NCBI RefSeq assembly: GCF_000296385.1
Contig: NZ_JH815185.1
Coordinates: 2,769,852-2,833,851 of the forward strand
DNA length: 64,000 nt
From: Lachnoanaerobaculum sp. OBRC5-5
Lineage (GTDB): Bacteria; Bacillota; Clostridia; Lachnospirales; Lachnospiraceae
Direction of reading: 5' to 3'
The position numbers and the translations under genes are program-made. Below the pieces are notes generated by a model. It searched no databases. It was given only the letters and a program-made list of their open reading frames with translations, and had not been told where the DNA came from. Below, piece by piece: positions 36,186 through 44,655 of this stretch (its first letter is position 1; each line of letters opens with the position of its first letter).

Positions 36186-38187
36186 ATATATTTTAGAAAT
36201 AAAACTGTTATCTGATATGTGTTGCGGTGCCGGTGAGGGCGATGGAATAAGGCAGGATGTAAGTTCAACCTATGATAAAAACGGGTTCCCGATTATATAT
36301 GGCAGAAGATTAAAGGGATTGTTACGTGATAAAGTGGAATTTATGCAAAAAAATGGATATATCTCTTCAGATATGGTTGAAAAAATATTCGGAAGCGGAT
36401 ATATTGCCGGAATATTAAGGGTTGGGAATGCGGTACTAAGTGATGTGGATGAATTAAAAGCAGAATTAAGAGGATTAAATGATGAGCAGAAAAAACTGAT
36501 AAATCCGACTGCAATAGAAGAGATATACACTACCGACCGTCACTCCACCGCCATTGAAGATGGGGTTGCAAAGAAACATTCATTACGTATAGTAGGTACA
36601 TTCCCCAAAGGTCTGATATTTAATGCTGTACTCGAGATGAATTGTAATAAAGACTCGCAGGAATTTATTGTGATTGAAAATGCCGTTAAGCTACTAAGAA
36701 ATATGGGACTGGGTAGAAACCGAGGATATGGAGAGATTGTATGTACATTATCAGAATATAATAGATATGAAGAGTATAAAGATATTTGTGTGCCTGATGA
36801 AGATATAGATAATTTGTCTTACATTATTGAAAATGAAGACAATATTATTTTGAAAAAACCCTATATCTCAGGTACGGTTTTACAGGGATATTTTGCCGGG
36901 TGCATAGCAAATACTGACTATGGTATAAAGGTAGATGAGTTTTTAGAAAATGTCATGTTCAGCATGGCATATCCTACAGACGTAAAGGATGAAGAGTCGT
37001 ATCCAATGCCGCTTGGAATGATGTCACAAAAAGGAAAGCCTGAACTGATGCTAAGTTTTGCAGACGGATATAAGATTCAAAAGGGTGTTCAGTATGTAAG
37101 AAACTCAGGTTACTACAGAAATTCAGGAAATAATAGTATATCAAACATAACTGCGGATACGGTGATTAACTATCATTTTTTAAAGAAGCAAAAACTTTTA
37201 TATACAGTAAAATGTATGAGTGAGGGATATTACTTTTTAGGACATATTCATGCGCCTAAGAAATATATAAAAATATTGACTGATATTATAAATATTAATA
37301 AGGGAATATTTCATTTAGGTGCAGCAATAAATGCAGAGCATGGTAAGTGCAGAATAAACATTAAATCATTTAGGAAAAAAGATGTTGTAGAAAAAAAATC
37401 TTCAGCCAACAAAGTGATATTTGAACTTTTATCCGATACTATAATAGTTGATGATTTTGCCTGCAATACAGGAGATATTGCTGAATTAAAGGCGGAAGTT
37501 TCAAAAATACTAAATTGCAATATTGATGATATAAAGGAAATATATACGGATACACTGGAAATAGCAGGATATAACAGCAAATGGGGGATGCCAAGACCGA
37601 GCTATACAGCCTTCTCAATGGGAACACAGCTTGTTATAGAGACTGAAGGGGCAAAGTTGTCGGAAGGCTTTATGGGTATTTTAAATAATGAAGGATATGG
37701 AAAGTACAGAGTAAGGGATGTACAAATTGACGGAAGCGAATTTTTAGTAGTAAGTGAGAGCGATGCCGAAGAAAGAAGTCAAAATATAGCTATAAAAGAG
37801 AATGGTTTGGTATACAGAGTACTTCGTGAAAATATTATAAAAGAGGCGGAAAATGCAGCAATAAAGTCGGCGGAGGATTACCTGAAAAATCATAAAAATA
37901 TGACATCTTCAAATGCCATGAGGCTCAATGTAGCATATAAGGCATGTGAAATGGATGAAAAAATTTATGCTAAATTCAATGAGTATAGAAAAGAGAATTT
38001 TAAAGGTCAGAGCAATATGGCAATATTTGAATTTGCAGAAGATGTGAATAAGAGCTTTGAAGAGTTTAGAGATCAGAATTCCTATAAAGATATATTGGAT
38101 AATTGTGTAGATATGATATTTAAAGCTTATATCAGAAAGTATATTTTTGCTACAAAAATGTATTTTAGAGAAATGGAGGCAGTATGA
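36178..38187 (+). CDS. Type III-D RAMP fusion, Cas7-Cas5(Csx10)-Cas11-like
   Basis: 669 residues from ATG 36178 (GGAGG upstream; the ATG overlaps the cas10 end). The first RAMP domain has a Cas7/Csm3-like start (LLSDMCCGAGEGDG, GRRLKGLLRDKV) and a glycine-rich NMGLGRNRGYGE loop near residue 175-187. A second, Csx10/Cas5-like RAMP runs to about 520, with PRPSYTAFSMG and LNNEGYGKYRVRD. The last 150 residues are all-helical and could be a fused small subunit (Cas11), since no separate small-subunit gene exists here. Together this matches the Cas7-Cas5-Cas11 fusion described for type III-Dv. The Cas11 part is inference from order and helicity. Confidence 0.78.
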   Translation: MLRYILEIKLLSDMCCGAGEGDGIRQDVSSTYDKNGFPIIYGRRLKGLLRDKVEFMQKNGYISSDMVEKIFGSGYIAGILRVGNAVLSDVDELKAELRGLNDEQKKLINPTAIEEIYTTDRHSTAIEDGVAKKHSLRIVGTFPKGLIFNAVLEMNCNKDSQEFIVIENAVKLLRNMGLGRNRGYGEIVCTLSEYNRYEEYKDICVPDEDIDNLSYIIENEDNIILKKPYISGTVLQGYFAGCIANTDYGIKVDEFLENVMFSMAYPTDVKDEESYPMPLGMMSQKGKPELMLSFADGYKIQKGVQYVRNSGYYRNSGNNSISNITADTVINYHFLKKQKLLYTVKCMSEGYYFLGHIHAPKKYIKILTDIININKGIFHLGAAINAEHGKCRINIKSFRKKDVVEKKSSANKVIFELLSDTIIVDDFACNTGDIAELKAEVSKILNCNIDDIKEIYTDTLEIAGYNSKWGMPRPSYTAFSMGTQLVIETEGAKLSEGFMGILNNEGYGKYRVRDVQIDGSEFLVVSESDAEERSQNIAIKENGLVYRVLRENIIKEAENAAIKSAEDYLKNHKNMTSSNAMRLNVAYKACEMDEKIYAKFNEYRKENFKGQSNMAIFEFAEDVNKSFEEFRDQNSYKDILDNCVDMIFKAYIRKYIFATKMYFREMEAV

Positions 38188-39407
38188 TTGCACTTAGGGG
38201 TGTATTGACGGCAAAGACTCCCTTTATGATCGGCAGTGGCGAGAGTGAAGGCAGTGATGTGGATATTTTAAGAAATAAATCAGGAGAGGTGTTTATACCC
38301 GGGACTTCACTTGCCGGTGTTTGCAGGGATTATCTTGAAGATATTGGTACAGAGACAAAATATGTATTCGGATATGGAGCCACTAAAGAAAGCAGTGATG
38401 AAAAAGAGAGCAGCATAATATTTTATGATGCCTTTTCAATAGGTAATGTATATACATCTGTCAGAGATGCTGTAAGGCTTGAGAGAAAAGTTTCTAAAAC
38501 AGGATGTAAATTTGACTTTGAAATTGCCGAATCAAAATCTGATTTTGATTTTAGAATGGAAATAAATTATCATGATCCGGATATAGAAAGAAAAATTTGC
38601 GAGGATATAGTATCAGGTTTTAAGAAAGAAAGCATAAGAATAGGGGCAAAAACCACAAGAGGATTTGGGTTATTTGATATTGATAATGTAAAACATCTAT
38701 ATCTAAACTTAAATGATAAAAAAGATATGGAAAGGTATATAAATTTCACTTGGGAAGATCTTAAAGAGGATTTTACATTTCAAGATAATGAAAGTGAACT
38801 TTATATATCATTAGAAGACAAACTTGCATTAGACAGTTTTATATTTATAAGAGATTATGCAACATTGGACAGAGTAGAACCTGATACTGACAGTAAATTT
38901 GTAGATGCCAAGACATTGACAAACAAGCATGGTGATGTTGTAATACCGGGAACTGCATGGGCAGGTGTATTCAGGCATCATATTGAGAGGATTTTAGATA
39001 AGGTTAAGTATAGGAATAAAGTAGAATTTTTAGATGCTCTATTCGGATATCAGACAAAAGATGGAGACGGTAAGGATGCAATAAAAAGTAAATCAAAAAT
39101 ATTTTTCCCTGAAATAACAATCAGCAAGGATAATATAACCTTACTTAACAGAACCAGGACTGCCGTAGATAGATTCAGCGGTTCGGCACTACAGACAGGT
39201 GCATTATTTACAGGCCGTGTGGCATATAAGAAAGAGGAAAGCAATACAGCTATTTATTTAAAAGTCCAGATCAAAAAAGACTTTGAAGAATTGGAACTTG
39301 CAAAAAGTCTTGTGCTTGGTTGTTTTGAAGATCTGAAAAACGGTTATCTTGCAACAGGAGGTAATACTTCAATAGGTGCAGGAATATTTACATCATGGAG
39401 GGAATAG
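38184..39407 (+). CDS. Double Cas7 (Cas7-2x) backbone protein
   Basis: 407 residues with two Csm3-like Cas7 modules in tandem. Module 1 has SGESEGSDVDILRN (D25/D27 as catalytic candidates) and IPGTSLAGVCRD; a glycine-rich GAKTTRGFGLF loop ends it at about residue 165. Module 2 has KFVDAKTLTNKHGDVVIPGTAWAG (about 239-262), NRTRTAVDRFSGSA, and a terminal ATGGNTSIGAG loop. Csm3-type aspartates cut the bound target RNA every 6 nt. Overlaps the preceding gene by 4 bp. Equivalent to Cas7-2x in type III-Dv. Confidence 0.85.
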   Translation: MIALRGVLTAKTPFMIGSGESEGSDVDILRNKSGEVFIPGTSLAGVCRDYLEDIGTETKYVFGYGATKESSDEKESSIIFYDAFSIGNVYTSVRDAVRLERKVSKTGCKFDFEIAESKSDFDFRMEINYHDPDIERKICEDIVSGFKKESIRIGAKTTRGFGLFDIDNVKHLYLNLNDKKDMERYINFTWEDLKEDFTFQDNESELYISLEDKLALDSFIFIRDYATLDRVEPDTDSKFVDAKTLTNKHGDVVIPGTAWAGVFRHHIERILDKVKYRNKVEFLDALFGYQTKDGDGKDAIKSKSKIFFPEITISKDNITLLNRTRTAVDRFSGSALQTGALFTGRVAYKKEESNTAIYLKVQIKKDFEELELAKSLVLGCFEDLKNGYLATGGNTSIGAGIFTSWRE

Positions 39408-39409
39408 TT

Positions 39410-39925
39410 ATGGAGCAATACAGAGAATTTAAAAATATACTTGCATCAAGAACAGTGCTTACTCCTATAAATGAAGATTCATTAGAAGAAATGGCGGATA
39501 AGATTAAAAGCTATGATTATAAGCTGATTTATTACAGGGACGGAGTGCAGATAAAAAAGAAAGAAGATTTTGTACTTGACTCTTCAGTACTGGAAATTAG
39601 AGCATTTAATGCTTTGGGAGAATTACATCTGTTAAAAAAAGGCTTAAAATATATAGGTAGAATTATTGAGGATAACACAGGTGAGGGCTATGAGATTATT
39701 GATGATTTGTATAAAGTTTGGGGACAGTTAAACTCAAATGATAAAACCATACTCTCGGAGGATAGAGGAATAAGAATCATGCTGCCATTTGAGATGGAAA
39801 AGGGGAAACTTCTGTTTGCAAAGGTAAGGCATTATTTCAGTGCAAAGGGAGAACTGAAAAATCTGGACTGGCGTTTGGTTGGATTTGAAGAAAAAGATGA
39901 GAGAATATTTAAGGAGGTGAGCTGA
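39410..39925 (+). CDS. csx19: Csx19 (TIGR03984-type) complex subunit
   Basis: 171 residues from ATG 39410, chosen because GGAGGGA lies just before it; an in-frame ATG at 39395 overlaps the previous gene. The motif LEIRAFNALGELHLL (about 61-75), a following YIGRIIEDNTGEG, and a tail WRLVGFEEKDER fit the Csx19/TIGR03984 family, a small protein restricted to type III-D loci, where it packs against the Cas7 backbone. No catalytic motif is visible. Its position between the double Cas7 and the Cas7-with-insertion is as in type III-Dv. Confidence 0.75.
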   Translation: MEQYREFKNILASRTVLTPINEDSLEEMADKIKSYDYKLIYYRDGVQIKKKEDFVLDSSVLEIRAFNALGELHLLKKGLKYIGRIIEDNTGEGYEIIDDLYKVWGQLNSNDKTILSEDRGIRIMLPFEMEKGKLLFAKVRHYFSAKGELKNLDWRLVGFEEKDERIFKEVS

Positions 39926-39926
39926 T

Positions 39927-41957
39927 ATGGCAAAAAACTATAAAAAGGGTGCATCAGGGGAAGATAAAGTTAAGAAAAAATCATCTGGAAGTAGCATGTT
40001 TGATCAGTTAGTAGCTGCAGGTATGGAACCAAGCAAAGGTATAGAAAAACCGGAACCTAAGAAAAGTAAGCCTTCAAATGATTGTACAAAGGGAAATAAA
40101 AATGAAAGTAAGAATACCGGAAGTAAAAATGTCAGTAAGCAAAAGTTTATTAATCCATATACATTTGTTCCGATTTCAGATAAAGAACCTCAAAGGATAA
40201 AGTTTGAAGACTTGGACTTGGATATTAGCGATAAGCTGGATGGCTGTATAGAATGTACTTTAGAAACTAAGAGTTCGGTTTTTGTACCGAATACCACAAG
40301 AACCTTTGAATATGGTTTTAATGAGTTTTTCTCATATGATGATCTATCAGGTAGGAATAAAAAAGATATTCCTAAGGAAAATCCTAAGTATCCCAGAATT
40401 CCCGGAAGTGAAATAAGGGGTATGATAAGAAATATATATGAACAACTTACAGACTCTTGTTTATCGGTAATTGATGATAAGAACCTTGCTGTAAAGAGAA
40501 GTGCGAAGCCAAAAGAAGCCGGAATATGGGATAGAGAGAATGATATACTCTATAAAGCTAAAAGAAAAAAGATCAGCTTTTATAAACTTAAAGAATTGGG
40601 GTATGAAAAAGGTAAGAACTATATTACAGGAAGTGAGATATATATAACTTGCAATGAAGATGATTATGTGATAGATGTAGATTTTAAATTCTTAAAAGGT
40701 GCCACAAAAGGTATTGTAATTAAAGGAGAAAAGTTTACTAATAAAAAAAATGAGTCGGTTTTAATATTTCCTGAAAAAGAGGATATAGTAAAAGACAAAT
40801 TAACACAGCAGGACAAGGACAGATTTCAAGCTGTATTAGATAGATATGATAAAAAGACTAAAGATGGTAATGAATATGATGATTATAAAAACGCATACTA
40901 CAATTCAGATATCAGATACTTGCCTGTATTTTATGAAAAGGTGGAAGATAAACTGTATTTAGCTCCGGCTATGATGACAAAGGAAGTTTTTGAAAATACT
41001 ATTTCAGAAATATTAGAACATAATCATTTTAAACATCATGCATGTAACAGTAATACAGGATTTTGTCCGGCTTGTAGACTGTTTGGAACTATTGCAGATA
41101 AAAAGTCATTGGCATCAAGACTTCGCTTTACAGATACAGAAGTTTTTGAAAATGCAGAATTTGATGTGCCGAGGCTTATACCGGTACTGGGTACTCCGAA
41201 ATATTCATCCACAGAGTTCTATCTTAAAAAGCCTAAAGATAGTCAAGCGGCTATGTGGAATTATGATTACTACACTGTAAATAAAGAAGGTGATAAAGGA
41301 ATTAAAAAACTGGCTACATATAAAGCAAAACTAAAAGGAAGAAAGGTATATTGGCAGGGTAGTGATAAGCTGAAAAATGAAAGAAGCTTAGATGCACAAA
41401 AACTGTTCGAGAAAGATAATCAAAGTAAAACCGGTGAGAATAATATAAAGATTCGTTCAGCAGGCAGAGCTTTGATGCCGGGAGCTAAAACAAGATTCAA
41501 AGTCTACTTTGAAGATATTAGTGAAGAAGAACTTGCAGCATTATTGTATTCATTGACTTTGGGGAATGACTGTAATCATAGAATTGGTAGAGGCAAGCCC
41601 TACGGTATGGGTGCAGTAAAGGTAAATGTAGAAAAACTGAATTTAAGAAATTATAGCTTTGATGAGGGGAAATTATCAATTACAGAAAATGAAGCTGATC
41701 CCGAAAACTATAAAATGAAAAATCTATGGGAAGAAAATAAAAGGTATATTGAGTTATACAGCGTTCCGCTGGCAGAAGGTGAAGAAGAACTTGTAGGGTA
41801 TCCGACACCGGCAGATGGTAAAGAGATATTTAAGTGGTTTGCCAATAACAGGGGAAATGTACAGGCACCTAAAATTGATCAATGCTTACCGGATATTAAA
41901 GATAAAGATAAGTGCTTATTGAAAAATTCTAAAAACAAAGGAAAGGACTTAATATAA
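39927..41957 (+). CDS. Cas7 with insertion (TIGR03986-type RAMP)
   Basis: 676 residues. A lysine-rich disordered N terminus (1-75) precedes a Cas7-type RAMP with VPNTTRTFEYGFNEFF, IPGSEIRGMIRNIYEQL (about 158-174) and a glycine-rich GRGKPYGMGAVKV loop near 553. Between them is a large insertion including a Cys-rich HHACNSNTGFCPACRLFGT segment (about 370-389), which may bind zinc. Matches the TIGR03986 RAMP family and the Cas7-insertion subunit of type III-Dv. It should cap the crRNA-guided backbone and may contribute an RNA cleavage site. A 1-bp gap separates it from csx1. Confidence 0.82.
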   Translation: MAKNYKKGASGEDKVKKKSSGSSMFDQLVAAGMEPSKGIEKPEPKKSKPSNDCTKGNKNESKNTGSKNVSKQKFINPYTFVPISDKEPQRIKFEDLDLDISDKLDGCIECTLETKSSVFVPNTTRTFEYGFNEFFSYDDLSGRNKKDIPKENPKYPRIPGSEIRGMIRNIYEQLTDSCLSVIDDKNLAVKRSAKPKEAGIWDRENDILYKAKRKKISFYKLKELGYEKGKNYITGSEIYITCNEDDYVIDVDFKFLKGATKGIVIKGEKFTNKKNESVLIFPEKEDIVKDKLTQQDKDRFQAVLDRYDKKTKDGNEYDDYKNAYYNSDIRYLPVFYEKVEDKLYLAPAMMTKEVFENTISEILEHNHFKHHACNSNTGFCPACRLFGTIADKKSLASRLRFTDTEVFENAEFDVPRLIPVLGTPKYSSTEFYLKKPKDSQAAMWNYDYYTVNKEGDKGIKKLATYKAKLKGRKVYWQGSDKLKNERSLDAQKLFEKDNQSKTGENNIKIRSAGRALMPGAKTRFKVYFEDISEEELAALLYSLTLGNDCNHRIGRGKPYGMGAVKVNVEKLNLRNYSFDEGKLSITENEADPENYKMKNLWEENKRYIELYSVPLAEGEEELVGYPTPADGKEIFKWFANNRGNVQAPKIDQCLPDIKDKDKCLLKNSKNKGKDLI

Positions 41958-41958
41958 T

Positions 41959-43302
41959 ATGAGCAATATATTATTAACATCAATCGGTACAGGAAAGTAT
42001 GATGCAAAAACGAAAGAAATTGGGTATTCTAATACACGATATGCTGTAAATGAGGATAGAGCTAATGTGGTAGAAAGTGCATACATTTATGATGCTATGA
42101 TTGAGTTGAAAAAAATAGATAAAATAATTTTTATCGGAACAACAGGAAGTGATTGGCATGCCTTGTATGAGCATCTGTTCTATGAAAACAGCAGGATAAC
42201 TCCATTAAAGCCAAGAAGTGAAGATTATGCACTTGAGTTATATGAACTTAAAGAGAGTAAAGAAAAAGACTTGGATAAGTGTAGAGAAAAATTACAAACA
42301 TTGGTTGATACAATGGGAGGTGTTTGCTCGGATATAATTATATTACACTATGGCTTAAGCATAGAAGAAATGAATGAAAACTTTGATAGACTTGCAAAGG
42401 CGAAAAAATACATAGGAAAGGATGATGTTTTATCCTTTGATATCACACATTCATTCAGATCACTTGCATTCTATGAATTATTGGCGGTAAATTTCTTTAA
42501 ACTGTCAATGCGTGAAGGAGATAGATTAGACTTTGTATCCTACGGTATGTTTGAAGGGCAGGGAGAAGATGGTATTACTCCTATTGTAAACCAGGAACCT
42601 CTGTTAAAATTATTGGATTGGACAAAGGCGGCTGATGAGTTCAAAAGGTTTGGGACAACACATTTACTGGATCAACTTCGAAAAGAGGGTGAGATTGATG
42701 ACAGTAATATTTCACGTGCGGTAATAAAGGATGTAAAGAATGCATTGGAAAGACTATGTAGCGCTGTAGATACCAATAATTTATCTGAACTAAGAAATAT
42801 GGTAGCTAATTGTAAAAAAGTTAAAGAGAAGGGTTCAACAGGAAATCATGTTATAGATTTTATATTTGATGAGATTTATGATAGATTCGGTAAGTATTTG
42901 GACCAGGATGAAAACAATATTGCATTGTATGTAGAGTTTGCATATTGGCATATTGAAAAGAACAGATATATTGCAGCGGCTATTACAATGATTGAAACAA
43001 TGATAAAGCTTTGTTCTAATGAAAATTCAGGTAATACCGATACTGTCAGAGCAAAACTAAGGAGTAATACTGCGATAAAGAGATATTCCGGGGAGCATGA
43101 GGATTTTATAAAGTATTATAATGAGCTTAGAGTGCTTAGAAACAAGCTATGCCATGCAGGAGATTGGAATAGGGATGCGGATTTAAAGAAACTAAAGAAA
43201 TGTATAGAGGATTTCTTTGAATTATATAAGAAAAAGTATGCTAATAAAAAAGATATACAGAATGATTTACGTGTGACCGTTAATAGTTTTTCAGAAAAAT
43301 AG
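41959..43302 (+). CDS. csx1: Csx1-type CARF-HEPN ribonuclease (TM1812 family)
   Basis: 447 residues. The N-terminal CARF domain (1-220) begins ILLTSIGTGKYD, has IDKIIFIGTTGSDW and the ligand-site motif SFDITHSFRSLAFYEL (D161-R167). The C-terminal HEPN domain carries the RX4H nuclease motif RNKLCH (R394-H399). When cyclic oligoadenylate binds the CARF dimer, the HEPN site cuts RNA non-specifically, causing dormancy or death of infected cells. All motif residues are intact, which argues that the DGDD-type Cas10 still makes a signal. Confidence 0.88.
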   Translation: MSNILLTSIGTGKYDAKTKEIGYSNTRYAVNEDRANVVESAYIYDAMIELKKIDKIIFIGTTGSDWHALYEHLFYENSRITPLKPRSEDYALELYELKESKEKDLDKCREKLQTLVDTMGGVCSDIIILHYGLSIEEMNENFDRLAKAKKYIGKDDVLSFDITHSFRSLAFYELLAVNFFKLSMREGDRLDFVSYGMFEGQGEDGITPIVNQEPLLKLLDWTKAADEFKRFGTTHLLDQLRKEGEIDDSNISRAVIKDVKNALERLCSAVDTNNLSELRNMVANCKKVKEKGSTGNHVIDFIFDEIYDRFGKYLDQDENNIALYVEFAYWHIEKNRYIAAAITMIETMIKLCSNENSGNTDTVRAKLRSNTAIKRYSGEHEDFIKYYNELRVLRNKLCHAGDWNRDADLKKLKKCIEDFFELYKKKYANKKDIQNDLRVTVNSFSEK

Positions 43303-43319
43303 CTTTTAAAGGAGAATAT

Positions 43320-44324
43320 ATGTCCTGCCTTTATATTACAGAGCAAGGAGCGAAGGTATCCACAGAAAACGGTAAGATAATTGTGGATTGCAATGATGGA
43401 TCAAAGCGTAGTTTCCCTAAGGAAACGCTGGAATCTATAATGATCTTTGGAAATATTTCTATGACTTTACCTGTGCAGAAATTTTGCCTTGAAAAAGGTA
43501 TAAAGGTAATTTATCTCTCTACAAAAGGCAAATATTTCGGCAGGCTACATAGTACAGCTCATTTCAACGCCGAAAGACTGAAAAAACAAGTGTATCTTAG
43601 TGACTGTGACAGCAGCTGTTTGGAGTTTTCAAAGAAAATCCAGTCGGCTAAGATACATAATCAGCGTATTATCTTAAAGAGATATGAAAAGCATTCAGAG
43701 AAGGATATCAGTGAAGAACTATGTAGGATTAGTATATATGAGAATGAAATATCTAAATGTAATACTTTAGATGAGGTATTAGGATATGAAGGAATGGCTG
43801 CCAGAGAGTATTTTAAGGCGTTGTCAAAGCTTATAAAAGAAGAATTCTCTTTTAATGGAAGGAGCAGGCAGCCGCCCCTTGACCCTTTTAATTCAATGAT
43901 CAGCTTTTGCTACACGATAATATATTATGAAATATATGCTGAACTTGAGAGTAGAGATTTAAGTCCTTATATCGGTTTTATACACAAGATAAAGAGAAAC
44001 CATCCGGCACTGGCAAGCGATATGCTTGAAGAGTGGAGGGCACTACTTGTAGATTCTACTATACTTAGTTTGGTACAGGGTAATGAGATAGGTATAGATG
44101 AGTTTAAATATGATGAGGAAAGCGGTGCAGTCTACTTATCCGATAATGCAGTGAGAGTATGTGTAAAAAAGCTTGAGGATAAGATGAGAAAGGAAATCAA
44201 TTATCTGGAATATTTGGATGCTCCTGTAAGTTTCAGACATGCTATATGGTGGCAGGTAAAGTCATTAGCAAGCTGTATTGACAGTGGTAGTTTTGAAAGT
44301 TATCAACCTTTAAAAATAAAGTAA
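43320..44324 (+). CDS. cas1: CRISPR integrase Cas1
   Basis: 334 residues; AAAGGAG before ATG. N-terminal beta domain (MSCLYITEQGAKVSTENGKI, MIFGNISMTLP) and C-terminal helical integrase domain with the metal ligands in LGYEGMAAREYFKAL (Glu), IGFIHK (His) and LASDMLEEWR (Asp/Glu). Cas1 with Cas2 inserts new spacers at the leader end of the array. It overlaps cas2 by 1 bp. It is not fused to a reverse transcriptase or to Cas6. Confidence 0.95.
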   Translation: MSCLYITEQGAKVSTENGKIIVDCNDGSKRSFPKETLESIMIFGNISMTLPVQKFCLEKGIKVIYLSTKGKYFGRLHSTAHFNAERLKKQVYLSDCDSSCLEFSKKIQSAKIHNQRIILKRYEKHSEKDISEELCRISIYENEISKCNTLDEVLGYEGMAAREYFKALSKLIKEEFSFNGRSRQPPLDPFNSMISFCYTIIYYEIYAELESRDLSPYIGFIHKIKRNHPALASDMLEEWRALLVDSTILSLVQGNEIGIDEFKYDEESGAVYLSDNAVRVCVKKLEDKMRKEINYLEYLDAPVSFRHAIWWQVKSLASCIDSGSFESYQPLKIK

Positions 44325-44620
44325 TGAGTATGGGAAACAGTGAAGAACTTAAGTACAAAGTACTTATAATATATGATATAACAGAGGACAAGCCTAGAAT
44401 TAAGCTGTCAAAGTTGCTATCATCATATGGTATCAGGGTGCAAAAGTCAGCCTTTGAGGCCAGCCTGAATAAGAAGCAATATGAAAAACTTGTATTTGAG
44501 TTGGACAGGTATGTAGGTAGAGAAGACAGCATAAGGGTGTATAAGTTATATGAAGATAGCGAAGTGATAACATATGGTAAGGTAGATGTGGCTAAATTTG
44601 ATGATGTTATCATAGTATAA
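44324..44620 (+). CDS. cas2: CRISPR adaptation protein Cas2
   Basis: 98 residues. The ferredoxin-like fold with LIIYDITEDKPRIKLSKLL and YGIRVQKSAFEASLNKKQYE is typical Cas2; it bridges two Cas1 dimers. Translation starts in the stop codon of cas1 (ATG overlaps TAA by one base), showing coupling. The C-terminal strand VDVAKFDDVIIV is normal. Confidence 0.95.
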   Translation: MSMGNSEELKYKVLIIYDITEDKPRIKLSKLLSSYGIRVQKSAFEASLNKKQYEKLVFELDRYVGREDSIRVYKLYEDSEVITYGKVDVAKFDDVIIV

Positions 44621-44640
44621 TCCCCGAAATGGGACATAGA
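44618..44640 (+). promoter_or_regulatory. CRISPR-repeat-like hairpin between cas2 and the nrdD-like gene
   Basis: TAATCCCCGAAATGGGACAT resembles the centre of the array repeat (TAACCCCGATAAGGGGACGG), with a TCCC/GGGA stem. It lies exactly at the junction of the two genes. It could be a stray repeat remnant or a site where Cas6 acts on the operon mRNA; it could also be chance. Confidence 0.35.
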
Positions 44641-44655
44641 GATTGTGAGCGGATT

